Below, piece after piece: positions 18,132-27,175 of a stretch of 64,000 nt of DNA. The notes below the pieces were generated by a model that was not told where the DNA came from, made no database searches, and saw nothing but the letters and a program-made list of their open reading frames with translations. The stretch comes from Oxalicibacterium flavum (GTDB lineage: Bacteria > Pseudomonadota > Gammaproteobacteria > Burkholderiales > Burkholderiaceae_D). A program made the translations under genes and the position numbers. The stretch is taken from positions 186,001 to 250,000 of the forward strand of contig NZ_BMCG01000004.1 in NCBI RefSeq assembly GCF_014635065.1, written 5' to 3'. Within the stretch, counting starts at the first letter, position 1; each line of letters begins with the position of its first letter.

Positions 18132-18659
18132 ATGTCTTCCGCCGACTCCTCCCGGCAGCACATCCGCACGCTCTACATCGATCACCATAACTGGCTCTTC
18201 GGTTGGCTGCGGCGCAAGCTCGGCTGTGCGGACAATGCCGCCGATCTGGCGCAGGACACCTTCGTGCGGCTGATGGCGCGGCCGCGTCAGCTCGATGCGG
18301 AGCAGGACCCGCGCGCCTACCTGACGACCATCGCGCACGGGCTGGTGGTCGATCACTGGCGTCGACAGGAGATCGAGCGTGCCTGGCTCGCCACGCTGGC
18401 CGCGCATCCGGAGGCGGAAGCGCCGTCGGCCGAGCACCAGGCCATCGTGCTCGAAACGTTACTTGAAATCGATCGCCTGCTCGCCAGCCTGCCCGAGAAG
18501 CCGCGTCGCGCCTTCCTGCTGGCGCATCTGCACGATATGGCCTATGCCGACATCGCTGCCGAACTTGGCGTGTCCGAACGCATGGTGAAGAAGTACATGG
18601 CGCAGGTGATGCTGCATTGCCTGACCAGCGGCGCTGCGTTTCGCGCAGCGCTCGCATGA
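18132..18659 (+). CDS. fecI: FecI-type ECF sigma factor (cassette 5)
   Basis: A 175-residue ECF sigma factor from ATG 18132 (MSSADSSRQH). Region 2: LYIDHHNWLFGWLRRKL and ADLAQDTFVRLMARPRQ; region 4: MAYADIAAELGVSERMVKKYM. The C-terminus is slightly longer than in the sisters. It overlaps fecR-5 by ATGA. Confidence 0.93.
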   Translation: MSSADSSRQHIRTLYIDHHNWLFGWLRRKLGCADNAADLAQDTFVRLMARPRQLDAEQDPRAYLTTIAHGLVVDHWRRQEIERAWLATLAAHPEAEAPSAEHQAIVLETLLEIDRLLASLPEKPRRAFLLAHLHDMAYADIAAELGVSERMVKKYMAQVMLHCLTSGAAFRAALA

Positions 18660-19678
18660 GCGCGCAATGGCCGTTGCCGGCGGCGGTGCAGGCATCAGAA
18701 CCTGCATCGGAACCGGATTTCAATACGCTGGAACAGGCGGCCGAGTGGTATGCCGTGTTGCGTTCAGGGTCGGTCAGCGCAGCCGAGCGGCGCGGCTGGC
18801 AGGAGTGGTGCCAGGCATCGCCGGCCAACCGCGCGGCGTGGCAGCGCGTGGAAGCCATCAGCAGCGGCATGTCCTTGCCGCGCGAACAGCCGCTGGCGGC
18901 GGAGGCTGCCTTGAGCGCGGCCGAGCGGCTGCGCAAGCGGCGTCGCACGATCAAGGCGCTGTCGCTGCTGGCGGTGGTCGGCCTGGGCGGCTGGAGCGCA
19001 TCGCGCACGCAGGTCTGGCAGAACGTGCAGGCCGGAATCGACGCCGACTTCAGTACCGGCGTCGGTCAGATGCGCGAACTGGTGCTGCAGGAAGGCTCGC
19101 AGGTCTGGCTCAATACGTCCACGGCGCTCGACCAGCGCTACGACGATGTCATGCGCCTGCTGATCCTGCGCCGCGGCGAGATCATGGTTGCCACGCATCC
19201 CGACGATCGCGGTCCGGCGCGACCGTTCGTGGTCGAGAGCCTGCATGGCCGCATGCGGGCGCTGGGCACGCGCTTCAACGTGCGGCAGATGGATGACGCA
19301 ACTGAACTGAGCGTCTTCGAAGGTCGCGTGGAAGTCACCACGGCGTCGGGCACCGAACGCCGCATCATCGATACCGGCCAGCGCGTGACGTTCACGCAGA
19401 CGCGCATGGATGCCGTGTCGGAAGCCGGTCAGGCACGCGCCATGTGGAGCAAGGGCATCCTGCTGGCCGACGATCTTCCCCTGGGCGATGTGGTGGCCGA
19501 ACTGTCGCGCTACCGCCGTGGCCGCCTGGCCTGCGATCCGGCTGTCGCCAGCCTGCGCGTGGTCGGCGGCTATCCGCTCGACAATCCGGACCAGGCGCTT
19601 GCCATGCTGCAGGCCGCGTTGCCGATTGAGGTATATGCCGTGATGCCCTGGTGGATCACGGTGCGGGCGCGTCGATAA
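18656..19678 (+). CDS. fecR: FecR-type anti-sigma/signal transducer (cassette 5)
   Basis: A 340-residue FecR-like transducer from the ATGA overlap. It has the N-terminal part (LEQAAEWYAVLRSGSVSAAE; NRAAWQRVEAIS), a membrane helix (ALSLLAVVGLGGW), the FecR domain (LQEGSQVWLNTSTALDQRY; ALGTRFNVRQ) and the C-terminal LQAALPIEVYAVMPWWI. The usual acidic LPDGT is LQEGS here. Its end runs directly into the promoter-like A/T tract of receptor 5. Confidence 0.92.
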   Translation: MSAQWPLPAAVQASEPASEPDFNTLEQAAEWYAVLRSGSVSAAERRGWQEWCQASPANRAAWQRVEAISSGMSLPREQPLAAEAALSAAERLRKRRRTIKALSLLAVVGLGGWSASRTQVWQNVQAGIDADFSTGVGQMRELVLQEGSQVWLNTSTALDQRYDDVMRLLILRRGEIMVATHPDDRGPARPFVVESLHGRMRALGTRFNVRQMDDATELSVFEGRVEVTTASGTERRIIDTGQRVTFTQTRMDAVSEAGQARAMWSKGILLADDLPLGDVVAELSRYRRGRLACDPAVASLRVVGGYPLDNPDQALAMLQAALPIEVYAVMPWWITVRARR

Positions 19679-19706
19679 AAAATTTTCTGCTCACGGTTCC
19701 CTTTTT
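19679..19706 (+). promoter_or_regulatory. Putative FecI-dependent promoter of receptor 5
   Basis: AAAAT at 19679-19683, abutting the fecR-5 stop, and CTTTTT from 19701 are 17 bp apart. GAGTGAAGG follows, comparable to GAGGTGAA in cassette 7. Confidence 0.45.
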
Positions 19707-19772
19707 GCCGGCTCGTTCGGAAAGCAGAGTGAAGGCATGTTGCCCATCACTCTTTTCCGAAGGATGCATTCG

Positions 19773-22304
19773 ATGAACAAGCAAGCGCGCGGCGTGGCTG
19801 CGCATTCTTCCGTGTGGCGGTTTTCTCCCGTGGTCATGGCTGTGCACCTGCTGTGTGCCGGCGCGCTGGCGGTCGCCGTATCGCCGGCTTCCAACGCCGC
19901 CGAGCCTGCCGCCGTATCGAACACCGCTGCGACAGGCGTACGTCACTACGATATTCCTGCCGGTCCGCTGAGCACGGCGATCAACCGCTTCGTCGCGACC
20001 TCGGGCGTGCTGGTCTCGGCCGACGGCGCGCTGACCGAAGGCAAGCGCAGTGCGGGTGCGCACGGGCAGCTTGCAGCACAAGATGCGCTGGCACGCGTGT
20101 TGGCGGGCACGGGGCTGGATGCGGTGCGGCGGGACGACGGTAGTTATGTGTTGCACCTTCTTCCGACGACGGGACAGGATGCGATATTGCCGGCGGTGCA
20201 GGTCAGTACCAATGTGCTGGATGGCACCACGGAAGGGACTGGTTCCTATACGACACGCGCGACCGCCACGGCCACCAAGTTGCAGATGTCCTTGCGTGAG
20301 ACGCCGCAGGCGGTCACCGTCGTTACCCGCGAACGTATCCAGGATCAGGGCCTGGCGACGGTCAACGACGTGGTGCAGAACGCTCCCGGCCTGACCTTCC
20401 GGCGTTTCGGACCGGAGCGCGCATTCTTCTATTCGCGCGGCATGTACGTGGACAACATCATGTACGACGGTTTGCCCGTGAGCCTGGACAGCTCCAACCT
20501 GTCGCAAGATATGCTGGCTACTGACATGGCCATCTACGACCGCGTGGAGATCGTGCGTGGCGCTACCGGCCTGGCGCAAGGCGCAGGCAATCCGTCGGCC
20601 GCCATCAACCTGGTGCGCAAGCGCCCGACCAAGGTGCCGCAGGTGTCCGCTGGCGTGAGCGCTGGTAGCTGGGACCGCTACCGCGCCGAGCTGGACGCCT
20701 CCGGCCCGCTCTCGGAAGACGGCAGTCTGCGCGGCCGCGCGGTGATCGCCGCCCAGGACTATGGAAGCTACAAGCGCGGCGAAAGCAGCAAGGGCCAGAC
20801 GCTGTACGGCATTCTGGAAAAAGACGTGGGCTCATCTACCACGCTCACACTCAGCGCTCTACACCAGGAAAACAAGGTCCGGGGCAACGGCTTCACCGGT
20901 CTCCCGGTGGCCAGCGATGGCAGCGACCTGGGGCTACCTCGCTCCACCTCCTACGCCAACGACTGGGAGCACTGGAACAAGACCACCAACTCGGCCTTCG
21001 TGGGTCTGGACCACCGCTTTGACAACGACTGGCGGGTAAATCTGTCGGCCTACTATGCACAGGCCGAACTGGATATGCAGGGGCACTACCTCAACCACGT
21101 CGTCACTACCGGCATCTACAACCAGTTGGGTGCGCGCAATGCCCACCAGGAAAAACAGACCAGCGTCAGCCTGTATGCCAACGGCCCCTTCGAACTACTG
21201 GGTCGCAAGCATGAACTGGTGCTGGGGGCAAGCTACCGGAACATCGATTTCGACGGCAACAGCCGCCAAGGCCTGACGCTCACCGGCAACCTGAATCTGT
21301 ACAGCTTCAATCCTGGCGCCGTGGCCAATCCCTACATCCCCCTGCGGGACTGGATGGACAGCAAGATCACCCAGCAAAGCATCTACGCCACCACGCGCCT
21401 GAACCTGGCCGATCGACTGAAGCTGATCCTGGGCGGACGGCTGGACTGGTTCGACTACAAAGACACCGTCAACACCTATCCTAACTTCGACGCCAACACG
21501 CCGTCCGTCAGCGCCCACAACCGCTACAGCGTGGACAACCAACTGACGAAGTACGCCGGCCTGGTCTACGACCTGAACGACCAGTACGCGCTCTACGCCA
21601 GCTACACCGACATCTTCAAGCCCCAGAACTACCTGGATGCCAGCAGCAAGCTGCTGGACCCGGTGGAGGGTCGCAACTACGAAATCGGTTTGAAGGGTGA
21701 GTACTTCGACGGCGCCTTGAATGCCTCGGTGGCCGTGTTCCGCATGGACCAGAAGAACCGTGCCTTCCGCAGCACCGACCAGACGCAGTGCGCAAGCTAC
21801 CCGACCGTTATCTGCTATTCGGCCGCTGGCGAGGTGCGCAGGGAGGGTGTCGAGTTCGAGGTGCAGGGCGCCATCACGCCCAACTGGCAGGTGGGCGCCG
21901 GCTACACAGTGGCCATCGCGCGTTACCGCAAGGACGCGAACGCCAGCAATGTCGGCATGCTCTTCGATACCGACACGCCGCGGCACCTGTTCAAGCTATC
22001 GACCATGTACCGGCTGCCGGGCGACCTGCAGCGCTGGCGCGTTGGTGGCTCGGTCTATCGCCAGGGTTCCATCTACAACCAGGGGACCACGAGCGGCGTG
22101 CCCTTCCGCATCACGCAAAGTGCATACACCGTGGCCGATCTCGTAGTGGGCTGGCAGGTCACGCCGAAGCTGGACGTGCGGCTCAACATCAACAACGTGT
22201 TCGACAAGACGTACTACAACGCGTTGTCGGGCCTTGTGAATTTCCCGAGCAACGTCTATGGCGAGCCGCGCAACGCCATGCTGTCGGCGCGCTACCAGTT
22301 CTGA
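19773..22304 (+). CDS. TonB-dependent siderophore receptor with STN domain (receptor 5)
   Basis: An 843-residue receptor if started at ATG 19773, which has GAAGGA about 10 bp upstream; in-frame ATGs at 19737 and 19764 are alternatives. It shows a signal peptide, STN (HYDIPAGPLSTAINRFVATS), the TTEGTGSYTT linker, plug (LRETPQAVTVVTRERIQDQ; RVEIVRGATGLAQGAGNPSA) and a barrel ending NNVFDKTYYNA and ARYQF. The C-terminal region (RWRVGGSVYRQGSIYNQ) is close to receptor 1. The central barrel, about 20.9-21.8 kb, uses more CCC and CTG codons than the ends, hinting at mosaic origin. Confidence 0.91.
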   Translation: MNKQARGVAAHSSVWRFSPVVMAVHLLCAGALAVAVSPASNAAEPAAVSNTAATGVRHYDIPAGPLSTAINRFVATSGVLVSADGALTEGKRSAGAHGQLAAQDALARVLAGTGLDAVRRDDGSYVLHLLPTTGQDAILPAVQVSTNVLDGTTEGTGSYTTRATATATKLQMSLRETPQAVTVVTRERIQDQGLATVNDVVQNAPGLTFRRFGPERAFFYSRGMYVDNIMYDGLPVSLDSSNLSQDMLATDMAIYDRVEIVRGATGLAQGAGNPSAAINLVRKRPTKVPQVSAGVSAGSWDRYRAELDASGPLSEDGSLRGRAVIAAQDYGSYKRGESSKGQTLYGILEKDVGSSTTLTLSALHQENKVRGNGFTGLPVASDGSDLGLPRSTSYANDWEHWNKTTNSAFVGLDHRFDNDWRVNLSAYYAQAELDMQGHYLNHVVTTGIYNQLGARNAHQEKQTSVSLYANGPFELLGRKHELVLGASYRNIDFDGNSRQGLTLTGNLNLYSFNPGAVANPYIPLRDWMDSKITQQSIYATTRLNLADRLKLILGGRLDWFDYKDTVNTYPNFDANTPSVSAHNRYSVDNQLTKYAGLVYDLNDQYALYASYTDIFKPQNYLDASSKLLDPVEGRNYEIGLKGEYFDGALNASVAVFRMDQKNRAFRSTDQTQCASYPTVICYSAAGEVRREGVEFEVQGAITPNWQVGAGYTVAIARYRKDANASNVGMLFDTDTPRHLFKLSTMYRLPGDLQRWRVGGSVYRQGSIYNQGTTSGVPFRITQSAYTVADLVVGWQVTPKLDVRLNINNVFDKTYYNALSGLVNFPSNVYGEPRNAMLSARYQF

Positions 22305-22311
22305 AGCACAG

Positions 22312-22334
22312 GGTCGGCATGTTCATTGCCGGCC
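22312..22334. terminator. Hairpin after receptor 5
   Basis: GGTCGGCA and TGCCGGCC can pair (one T-G pair) around a 7-nt loop 8 bp after the receptor stop. There is no T run, so termination here is uncertain. Confidence 0.35.
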
Positions 22335-22425
22335 TGAGCGGCGCGGTTCGCGTGGTGCCATGAATTGAACGAGGGGGAAGTTCCCTGACGATTCCGGGCT
22401 TCCTGCCTCGCAATGATGCGTCCTC

Positions 22426-22451
22426 GCAACGCTTGTGCTTGTCCGCGTTGC
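22426..22451. repeat. GCAAC/GTTGC inverted repeat upstream of fecI-6
   Basis: The arms GCAAC and GTTGC extend to CGCAACGC/GCGTTGCG (8 bp, 12-bp centre) and end 25 bp before the Fur box. Confidence 0.5.
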
Positions 22452-22476
22452 GCGGGCAGCCATGCATCCATTATTA

Positions 22477-22491
22477 TGAGAACAATTCTCA
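22477..22491. promoter_or_regulatory. Fur box upstream of fecI-6
   Basis: TGAGAAC-A-ATTCTCA preceded by TTATTA. The site is intact although the gene behind it is frameshifted. Confidence 0.87.
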
Positions 22492-22511
22492 TTTGATTGT
22501 TGTTCTCATCC

Positions 22512-23044
22512 ATGGCATCCGCCAATTCCACCGCCAGTCCTCTCCAGCAGGAAGTGCACACGCTGTATGCCGACCATCACGGTTGGCTGTTCGGCTGGCT
22601 GCGCAAGAAGCTCGGCTGCGCGCACCACGCGGCGGATTTGGCGCATGACACTTTCGTGCGCATTCTCACCGCGCAGGACAAGAGCGACGAGCTCGCCGCA
22701 TGACACGTTGCGCGAGCCGCGCGCCTTCCTGACCACGGTGGCGGGGCGCGTACTGCTCAATCACTATCGCCGCCTGTCGCTCGAACGCGCCTATCTGGAA
22801 GCGCTGGCGATGGTGCCGGACATGCACGCGCCCTCGCCAGAGGATCGGCTTGTCATTCTCGAAACCCTGCACCAGATCGACGCCATGCTCGACGCGCTGC
22901 CACACAAGGCGCGCATCTTTCCTGCTCGCGCAGTTCGAAGGCCTGAGCTACGCCGAGATCGCCGAACGTCTGCAAGTGAGCACGCGAACGGTCAAGCGCT
23001 ACATGGCGCAGGCCTTCGAGGAATGCATCGTGCTCGGCCTATGA
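22512..23044 (+). pseudogene. fecI: FecI-type ECF sigma factor with two frameshifts (cassette 6)
   Basis: The sigma factor is split over three frames. The first frame from ATG 22512 gives MASANSTASP, LYADHHGWLFGWLRKKL and ADLAHDTFVRIL, then stops at 22703. The second carries DTLREPRAFLTTVAGRVL to IDAMLDALPHKAR. The third carries FLLAQFEGLSYAEIAERL and VKRYMAQAFEECI to the stop at 23044. Each change is +1, as from one extra base, near 22,690-22,700 and 22,915. Removing them would give a normal sister of about 176 residues ending in the usual ATGA overlap with fecR-6. Real decay and base-calling errors cannot be told apart here. Confidence 0.85.
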
Positions 23045-24060
23045 ACGCGTCGCCCACCGATACCGCCATCCTGTACGAGGACAGCCGCCCGATCGATCGC
23101 GCCATTGCGCGGCAGGCTGCGCATTGGATGACCACGCTGTACGGCGGCAACGCCGCGCCGGAAGACGTCAAGGCCTGCGAATACTGGCGTGCCGCCGATC
23201 CCGAACACGAGCGCGCCTGGCAGCGCGCCCAGCGCATCAATCAGCGTTTCGGCGTGGTGCCGGCCAGTTTGGGTTTGCCGGCATTGGGCCGCAGGGAAAG
23301 AGTCGAGCGCCGCCGCGCGCTCAAGACCCTGCTGGTGCTGATGACCGCCGTGCCTGCCGGTTACGCCGCGTGGCGCAGCACGCCATGGCGCGAATGGAGT
23401 GCCGATGTGCGCACCGCCACCGGCGAGCGGCGCGAGCTGCAACTGGCCGATGGCAGCCGCGTGCATCTGGGTACTGCCACTGCGCTCGACGTGATCTTCG
23501 ACGGCAGCCAGCGCCTGCTGCGCCTGCATGCGGGTGAAATCCTCGTGACCACCGGCGCCGACAGCGAGGCGGCTGCGCATCGTCCCTTCATCGTACAGAC
23601 CGAACACGGTCGCATTCGCGCGCTCGGCACGCGCTTCGTGGTGCACAAGGAAGAAGCGGCATCGCAGACCAGCGTCGGCGTACTTGAACACGCGGTCGAG
23701 ATCCGGCCGCAAGCCGCATCCGGCTCACCCTTCGTGTTGCAGGCCGGTCAGCAGGTGCGCTTCGACAGTGCGCGCATCGATGCCGTGGAAGCCGCCGATC
23801 CGCACGCGGCCGATTGGGCGCGCGGCGTGCTGTTCGCCGACCGCATGCGGCTGGCCGACTTTGCGCGTGAACTCAATCGTTATCGTCCCGGCCTGCTGCG
23901 CTGCGACCCGGCCGTGGCCGAGCTGCGCATCACCGGTGCCTTCCAGCTCGACAACACGCAAAGCATTCTCGACGCCTTGCCGGACACGCTGCCGGTCGAG
24001 GTGCATTACCGCACCCGTTACTGGGTCACGCTCGCGCCGCCCTCGGCTGGAAAGGGCTGA
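23041..24060 (+). CDS. fecR: FecR-type anti-sigma/signal transducer (cassette 6)
   Basis: An intact 339-residue FecR-like protein from ATG 23041. It shows the DUF4880-like part (AIARQAAHWMTTLYGGNAAP; DPEHERAWQRAQ), a membrane helix (LKTLLVLMTAVPAGYAAW), the FecR domain (LADGSRVHLGTATALDVIF; ALGTRFVVHKE) and C-terminal LPDTLPVEVHYRTRYWV. The usual LNT is LGT. It is the only fecR followed by a clear intrinsic terminator before its receptor. Confidence 0.91.
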   Translation: MNASPTDTAILYEDSRPIDRAIARQAAHWMTTLYGGNAAPEDVKACEYWRAADPEHERAWQRAQRINQRFGVVPASLGLPALGRRERVERRRALKTLLVLMTAVPAGYAAWRSTPWREWSADVRTATGERRELQLADGSRVHLGTATALDVIFDGSQRLLRLHAGEILVTTGADSEAAAHRPFIVQTEHGRIRALGTRFVVHKEEAASQTSVGVLEHAVEIRPQAASGSPFVLQAGQQVRFDSARIDAVEAADPHAADWARGVLFADRMRLADFARELNRYRPGLLRCDPAVAELRITGAFQLDNTQSILDALPDTLPVEVHYRTRYWVTLAPPSAGKG

Positions 24061-24166
24061 GACGTCGAGCTGGGCGCCCTATAGGCTACGCCGCCATCCC
24101 CGCATTTCGCAGTGCTCTTGTCGTTCTGTTGTTCCTCGTGTCGATCGCGAAAGTCGGCATTTTTTC

Positions 24167-24197
24167 TGCCGGCCCCTGGTGGCCGGCATCTTTTTTT
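24167..24197 (+). terminator. Intrinsic terminator between fecR-6 and receptor 6
   Basis: TGCCGGCC and GGCCGGCA form an 8-bp GC-rich stem with a 6-nt loop, followed by TC and seven T residues. It would separate fecI-fecR transcripts from the receptor, leaving the latter dependent on its own promoter. Confidence 0.85.
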
Positions 24198-24198
24198 G

Positions 24199-24226
24199 AA
24201 AATCGTCATGTTGCATGTCCCCTTTG
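24199..24226 (+). promoter_or_regulatory. Putative FecI-dependent promoter of receptor 6
   Basis: AAAAT at 24199-24203 directly follows the terminator T run; CTTTG from 24222 is 18 bp downstream. It fits the pattern of the other cassettes with a weaker second element. Confidence 0.4.
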
Positions 24227-24286
24227 AACGAGTTGCGTGTCATTGGCACAGGAATAACCGAAACGCATTCGAATAAGGGGAATGAA

Positions 24287-26683
24287 ATGAAAGTTCTACC
24301 GACACTACAGGCCATGTCACGGCCGTCGGAACCGGGATCGGCCACACGCGCCGTGGTGTACGCCGCTCTGCTGGGATTGTCCATGGGAGCGGTGATGTTG
24401 CCGCATGGCGCGCAGGCACAGTCTGCGGCAGCCGAAGCCGCGGCACGTCAAAGCTATCAGGTGGGGGCAGGCACGCTGGGCGCGGTGCTGTCCGAATTTG
24501 CCATGCAGGCTGGCGTGACCATCCAGATCGATTCCACGCTGGTCGAGGGCCGGCAATCGGTTGGACTCAAGGGCAGTTACACGGTGGAAGAAGGCTTTGC
24601 CCGTCTGCTCGCCGGCTCCGGCATGGATGCGGTCAGGCGTGGCGGCAAGGTTTATGTATTGCAGGGCGTCGTACCGGATGCGGTGCTCCCGGCGGTGACG
24701 GTACGCGAGCAACTGGATGCGACGAGTGCATTGCAGCAGGAAGGCAAGGCGGCCGACGGTTACCGCAGCAAGACGGTTTCCTCGGTGGGCGCACTGGGTA
24801 GCATGGCGCTGGTCGATGTGCCGTTTTCAGTCAGCGTGGTGCCGCAGGAACTGATCCAGAATATCCAGGCGCAGTCCACTGACGATATCTACCGCATCAA
24901 TCCCTACACCCGCACCATGACCGCACAGGGGACCGGCTGGTCGCCAGTGGTCAATATGCGTGGCTTCACTACCAGCGACACAGCCGAGGATGGTCTGCGT
25001 CGTCCGTACAACCACGCCGCCGTGGTGGAGGACAAGGAGCGCGTCGAAGTGCTCAACGGTCTATCCGGCTTTCTCTATGGAGCGGCCGCGCCGGCCGGCA
25101 TGATCAACTACGTTTATAAGCGCCCGACAGTGGAGCGTCTCAATCGCATCACGGTCGGCAACTATGGCGGCAGCCAATACTACGTGCATGGTGATTTCGG
25201 CGGCCGCTTCGATGAGGCGGGCCGTATCGGCTACCGTCTCAACGTGGTGCGCCAGAATGGCGAAACCGCGATCGACGACCAGAAGATAGATCGCAACCTG
25301 GTCAGCGCCGCGTTCGACTGGAAAGTGACCGATGACCTGCTGCTGGAAATGAATGCGATCTACAACAACTACAAGACGCAAGCTCCTTCCGCATACTGGT
25401 TCTACAACGCAGCGATTCCGCGCGGTCCGGCACCGGACGCCAGCAAGAACTGGTCGCAGCCCTGGATTCATGACGAGTTCAACAACACCAAGCTCTCGGC
25501 GCGGCTGACCTACAAACTCAACGACAACGTGACCCTGCGCGGCGGTTATACACAGAACAGCATCGACCGGCCGGTGCAGGACCACACGATGAACAGTGCG
25601 TTCTCGACCACGCAGTATCGTCAGCTGCGCCAGCGCGCCGGCGCGTCGGAAGACACCTTCGACGCCGGACAGGCGATGATCGATATCGGTTTCAATACCG
25701 GCACCGTCGAACACAAGGTGACGGCCGGCTATTACATGTATTCGGCACGCTCATGGTCCAATCCGTTTGCGCCGCATACCGGTTATGTCGGTCCTTATCC
25801 TTTGACAGAGCCAACGCATGTACCGGAACCGGTATTCCCGGCCAACACGGTACCCATGGAATATGACGGCAAGGCCAGCAACGACAATATCCTGATCGGC
25901 GACATGATCCGCTTCAACGATCAATGGTCCATCCTGGCCGGCGTCAACCGCAGCACCATCAAGAGCCAGGCTGAGGGTTACGACAAGAGCAAGACCTCGC
26001 CGTCGTTCTCGGTCATGTTCAAGCCTGTCCCCAATGTCACGACTTACGCCAGCTACATCGAAGGTTTGGAGATGGGTGGCGTTGCCGACGATACAGCCGT
26101 CAACCGTGGCACGGTAATGCCACCCATGGTCAGCAAGCAGAAGGAGGTCGGCATCAAGGCGGAAGTCGGCGGTATGCTGCTGACCGGCGCGCTGTTCGAG
26201 ATCGAGAAGAGCTACGAATACATCAATGCCGGCAATGTTTATACACAGGATGGTCGCCAGAACCACAAGGGGCTGGAATTGACGGCAACCGGCAAGGCTA
26301 CGCGCAACCTGACGTTGATTGGCGGTGTGACCTTCCTCGATCCGAGCATCAAGGGCGGCAGCAGCGAAGGCTTGCAGCCAATGAACGTTGCCAAGACCTT
26401 AGCCAAGCTATACGCCGAATATGCCTTGCCTGCCGTGCCCGGCCTGACGCTGACCGGCGGCGTGTTCCACACCGGCAAGCAGTGGGCCAACGCGGTCAAC
26501 AGTTCGCGCCTGCCAGCCTATACAACCGCCGATCTCGGCGTACGGTATGCGACTCGTGCAGGAGGACGACCATGGACCTTCAGCCTGTACGCAAGTAATG
26601 TGACCGACAAGAATTACTGGCTCAACAGTTATTACCTTGGTGCACCACGCAGCATCGCGTTTTCGGCGCAGACCGAATTCTGA
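24287..26683 (+). CDS. TonB-dependent siderophore receptor, different subtype (receptor 6)
   Basis: A 798-residue receptor from ATG 24287, with AAGGGG just upstream. It has a signal peptide (to about HGAQAQS), STN (SYQVGAGTLGAVLSEFAMQA), and a plug unlike the others: ALVDVPFSVSVVPQELIQNI, SPVVNMRGFTTSDTAEDG and RVEVLNGLSGFLYGAAAPAG. The TTEGTGSYTT linker is absent and VLNGLSGFLYG replaces VVRGATGLT. The barrel ends SNVTDKNYWLNSYYLGAPRS and AQTEF. This plug type occurs in siderophore receptors resembling the ferrichrome receptor FcuA, but the ligand is not assigned. Its sigma gene is frameshifted. Confidence 0.9.
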   Translation: MKVLPTLQAMSRPSEPGSATRAVVYAALLGLSMGAVMLPHGAQAQSAAAEAAARQSYQVGAGTLGAVLSEFAMQAGVTIQIDSTLVEGRQSVGLKGSYTVEEGFARLLAGSGMDAVRRGGKVYVLQGVVPDAVLPAVTVREQLDATSALQQEGKAADGYRSKTVSSVGALGSMALVDVPFSVSVVPQELIQNIQAQSTDDIYRINPYTRTMTAQGTGWSPVVNMRGFTTSDTAEDGLRRPYNHAAVVEDKERVEVLNGLSGFLYGAAAPAGMINYVYKRPTVERLNRITVGNYGGSQYYVHGDFGGRFDEAGRIGYRLNVVRQNGETAIDDQKIDRNLVSAAFDWKVTDDLLLEMNAIYNNYKTQAPSAYWFYNAAIPRGPAPDASKNWSQPWIHDEFNNTKLSARLTYKLNDNVTLRGGYTQNSIDRPVQDHTMNSAFSTTQYRQLRQRAGASEDTFDAGQAMIDIGFNTGTVEHKVTAGYYMYSARSWSNPFAPHTGYVGPYPLTEPTHVPEPVFPANTVPMEYDGKASNDNILIGDMIRFNDQWSILAGVNRSTIKSQAEGYDKSKTSPSFSVMFKPVPNVTTYASYIEGLEMGGVADDTAVNRGTVMPPMVSKQKEVGIKAEVGGMLLTGALFEIEKSYEYINAGNVYTQDGRQNHKGLELTATGKATRNLTLIGGVTFLDPSIKGGSSEGLQPMNVAKTLAKLYAEYALPAVPGLTLTGGVFHTGKQWANAVNSSRLPAYTTADLGVRYATRAGGRPWTFSLYASNVTDKNYWLNSYYLGAPRSIAFSAQTEF

Positions 26684-26704
26684 ATTCTTTGCAGGTCGAA
26701 AGAG

Positions 26705-26730
26705 AGGTCGCCCATGGGCGGCCTTTTTTT
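26705..26730 (+). terminator. Intrinsic terminator after receptor 6
   Basis: AGGTCGCCC and GGGCGGCCT form a stem around ATG, followed by seven T residues. Confidence 0.85.
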
Positions 26731-26749
26731 ATGTACATCGTTTCACAAA

Positions 26750-26764
26750 TAGGAATAATTCTCA
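26750..26764. promoter_or_regulatory. Fur box upstream of the DUF2325 operon
   Basis: TAGGAAT-A-ATTCTCA has a perfect right half and lies 36 bp before the start of the next gene. TATAAT follows at 26767, so the box probably overlaps the promoter. Confidence 0.75.
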
Positions 26765-26800
26765 TTTATAATCGACGTTCGTCCATCGCAGGAGAGCGTC

Positions 26801-27175
26801 ATGCCCGATGCTGCCGTCGATCGTCTTTCTTTAGAAGCGGCCAATGCGCCGCTGCACGCCGTGCTGTCGGCCTTACCATCCACGCTGCGTATTCCGTCGG
26901 TCGGCGATTGCCATGCGCAGGCAGTGCTGGCGGCGGGACGTGCGAAGCGGCATTCGTCGGTGCGCGACACGTCAGCCGAATTTCACTGGGGGCCGCGCCG
27001 GCTGGACGAGCTGACGCGACCGCATTCGCGCCTGCGCCATGCCGGCACCTACCGCGTGATGGAGGGATACGGGTTGCCGTACAGCCTGCTCGGTCCGGTC
27101 TTCAGGCGGCTGTTCGGTGTGCCGTTCTACGCGGTGCACGCGCTGACCACGAGCGACGAAGGAGAGCGAGCATGA
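26801..27175 (+). CDS. Small Fur-linked protein of unknown function
   Basis: A 124-residue protein with no signal peptide or clear membrane segment; GGAGAGC precedes the ATG. I do not recognise a family. Visible features are a basic middle (GRAKRHSSVRDT), FHWGPRRLDELTRPHSRLRH and a hydrophobic tail part (GLPYSLLGPVFRRLFGVPFY). It overlaps the DUF2325 gene by ATGA and sits behind a Fur box between two iron-uptake cassettes, so an iron-related role is inferred from context only. Confidence 0.75.
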   Translation: MPDAAVDRLSLEAANAPLHAVLSALPSTLRIPSVGDCHAQAVLAAGRAKRHSSVRDTSAEFHWGPRRLDELTRPHSRLRHAGTYRVMEGYGLPYSLLGPVFRRLFGVPFYAVHALTTSDEGERA

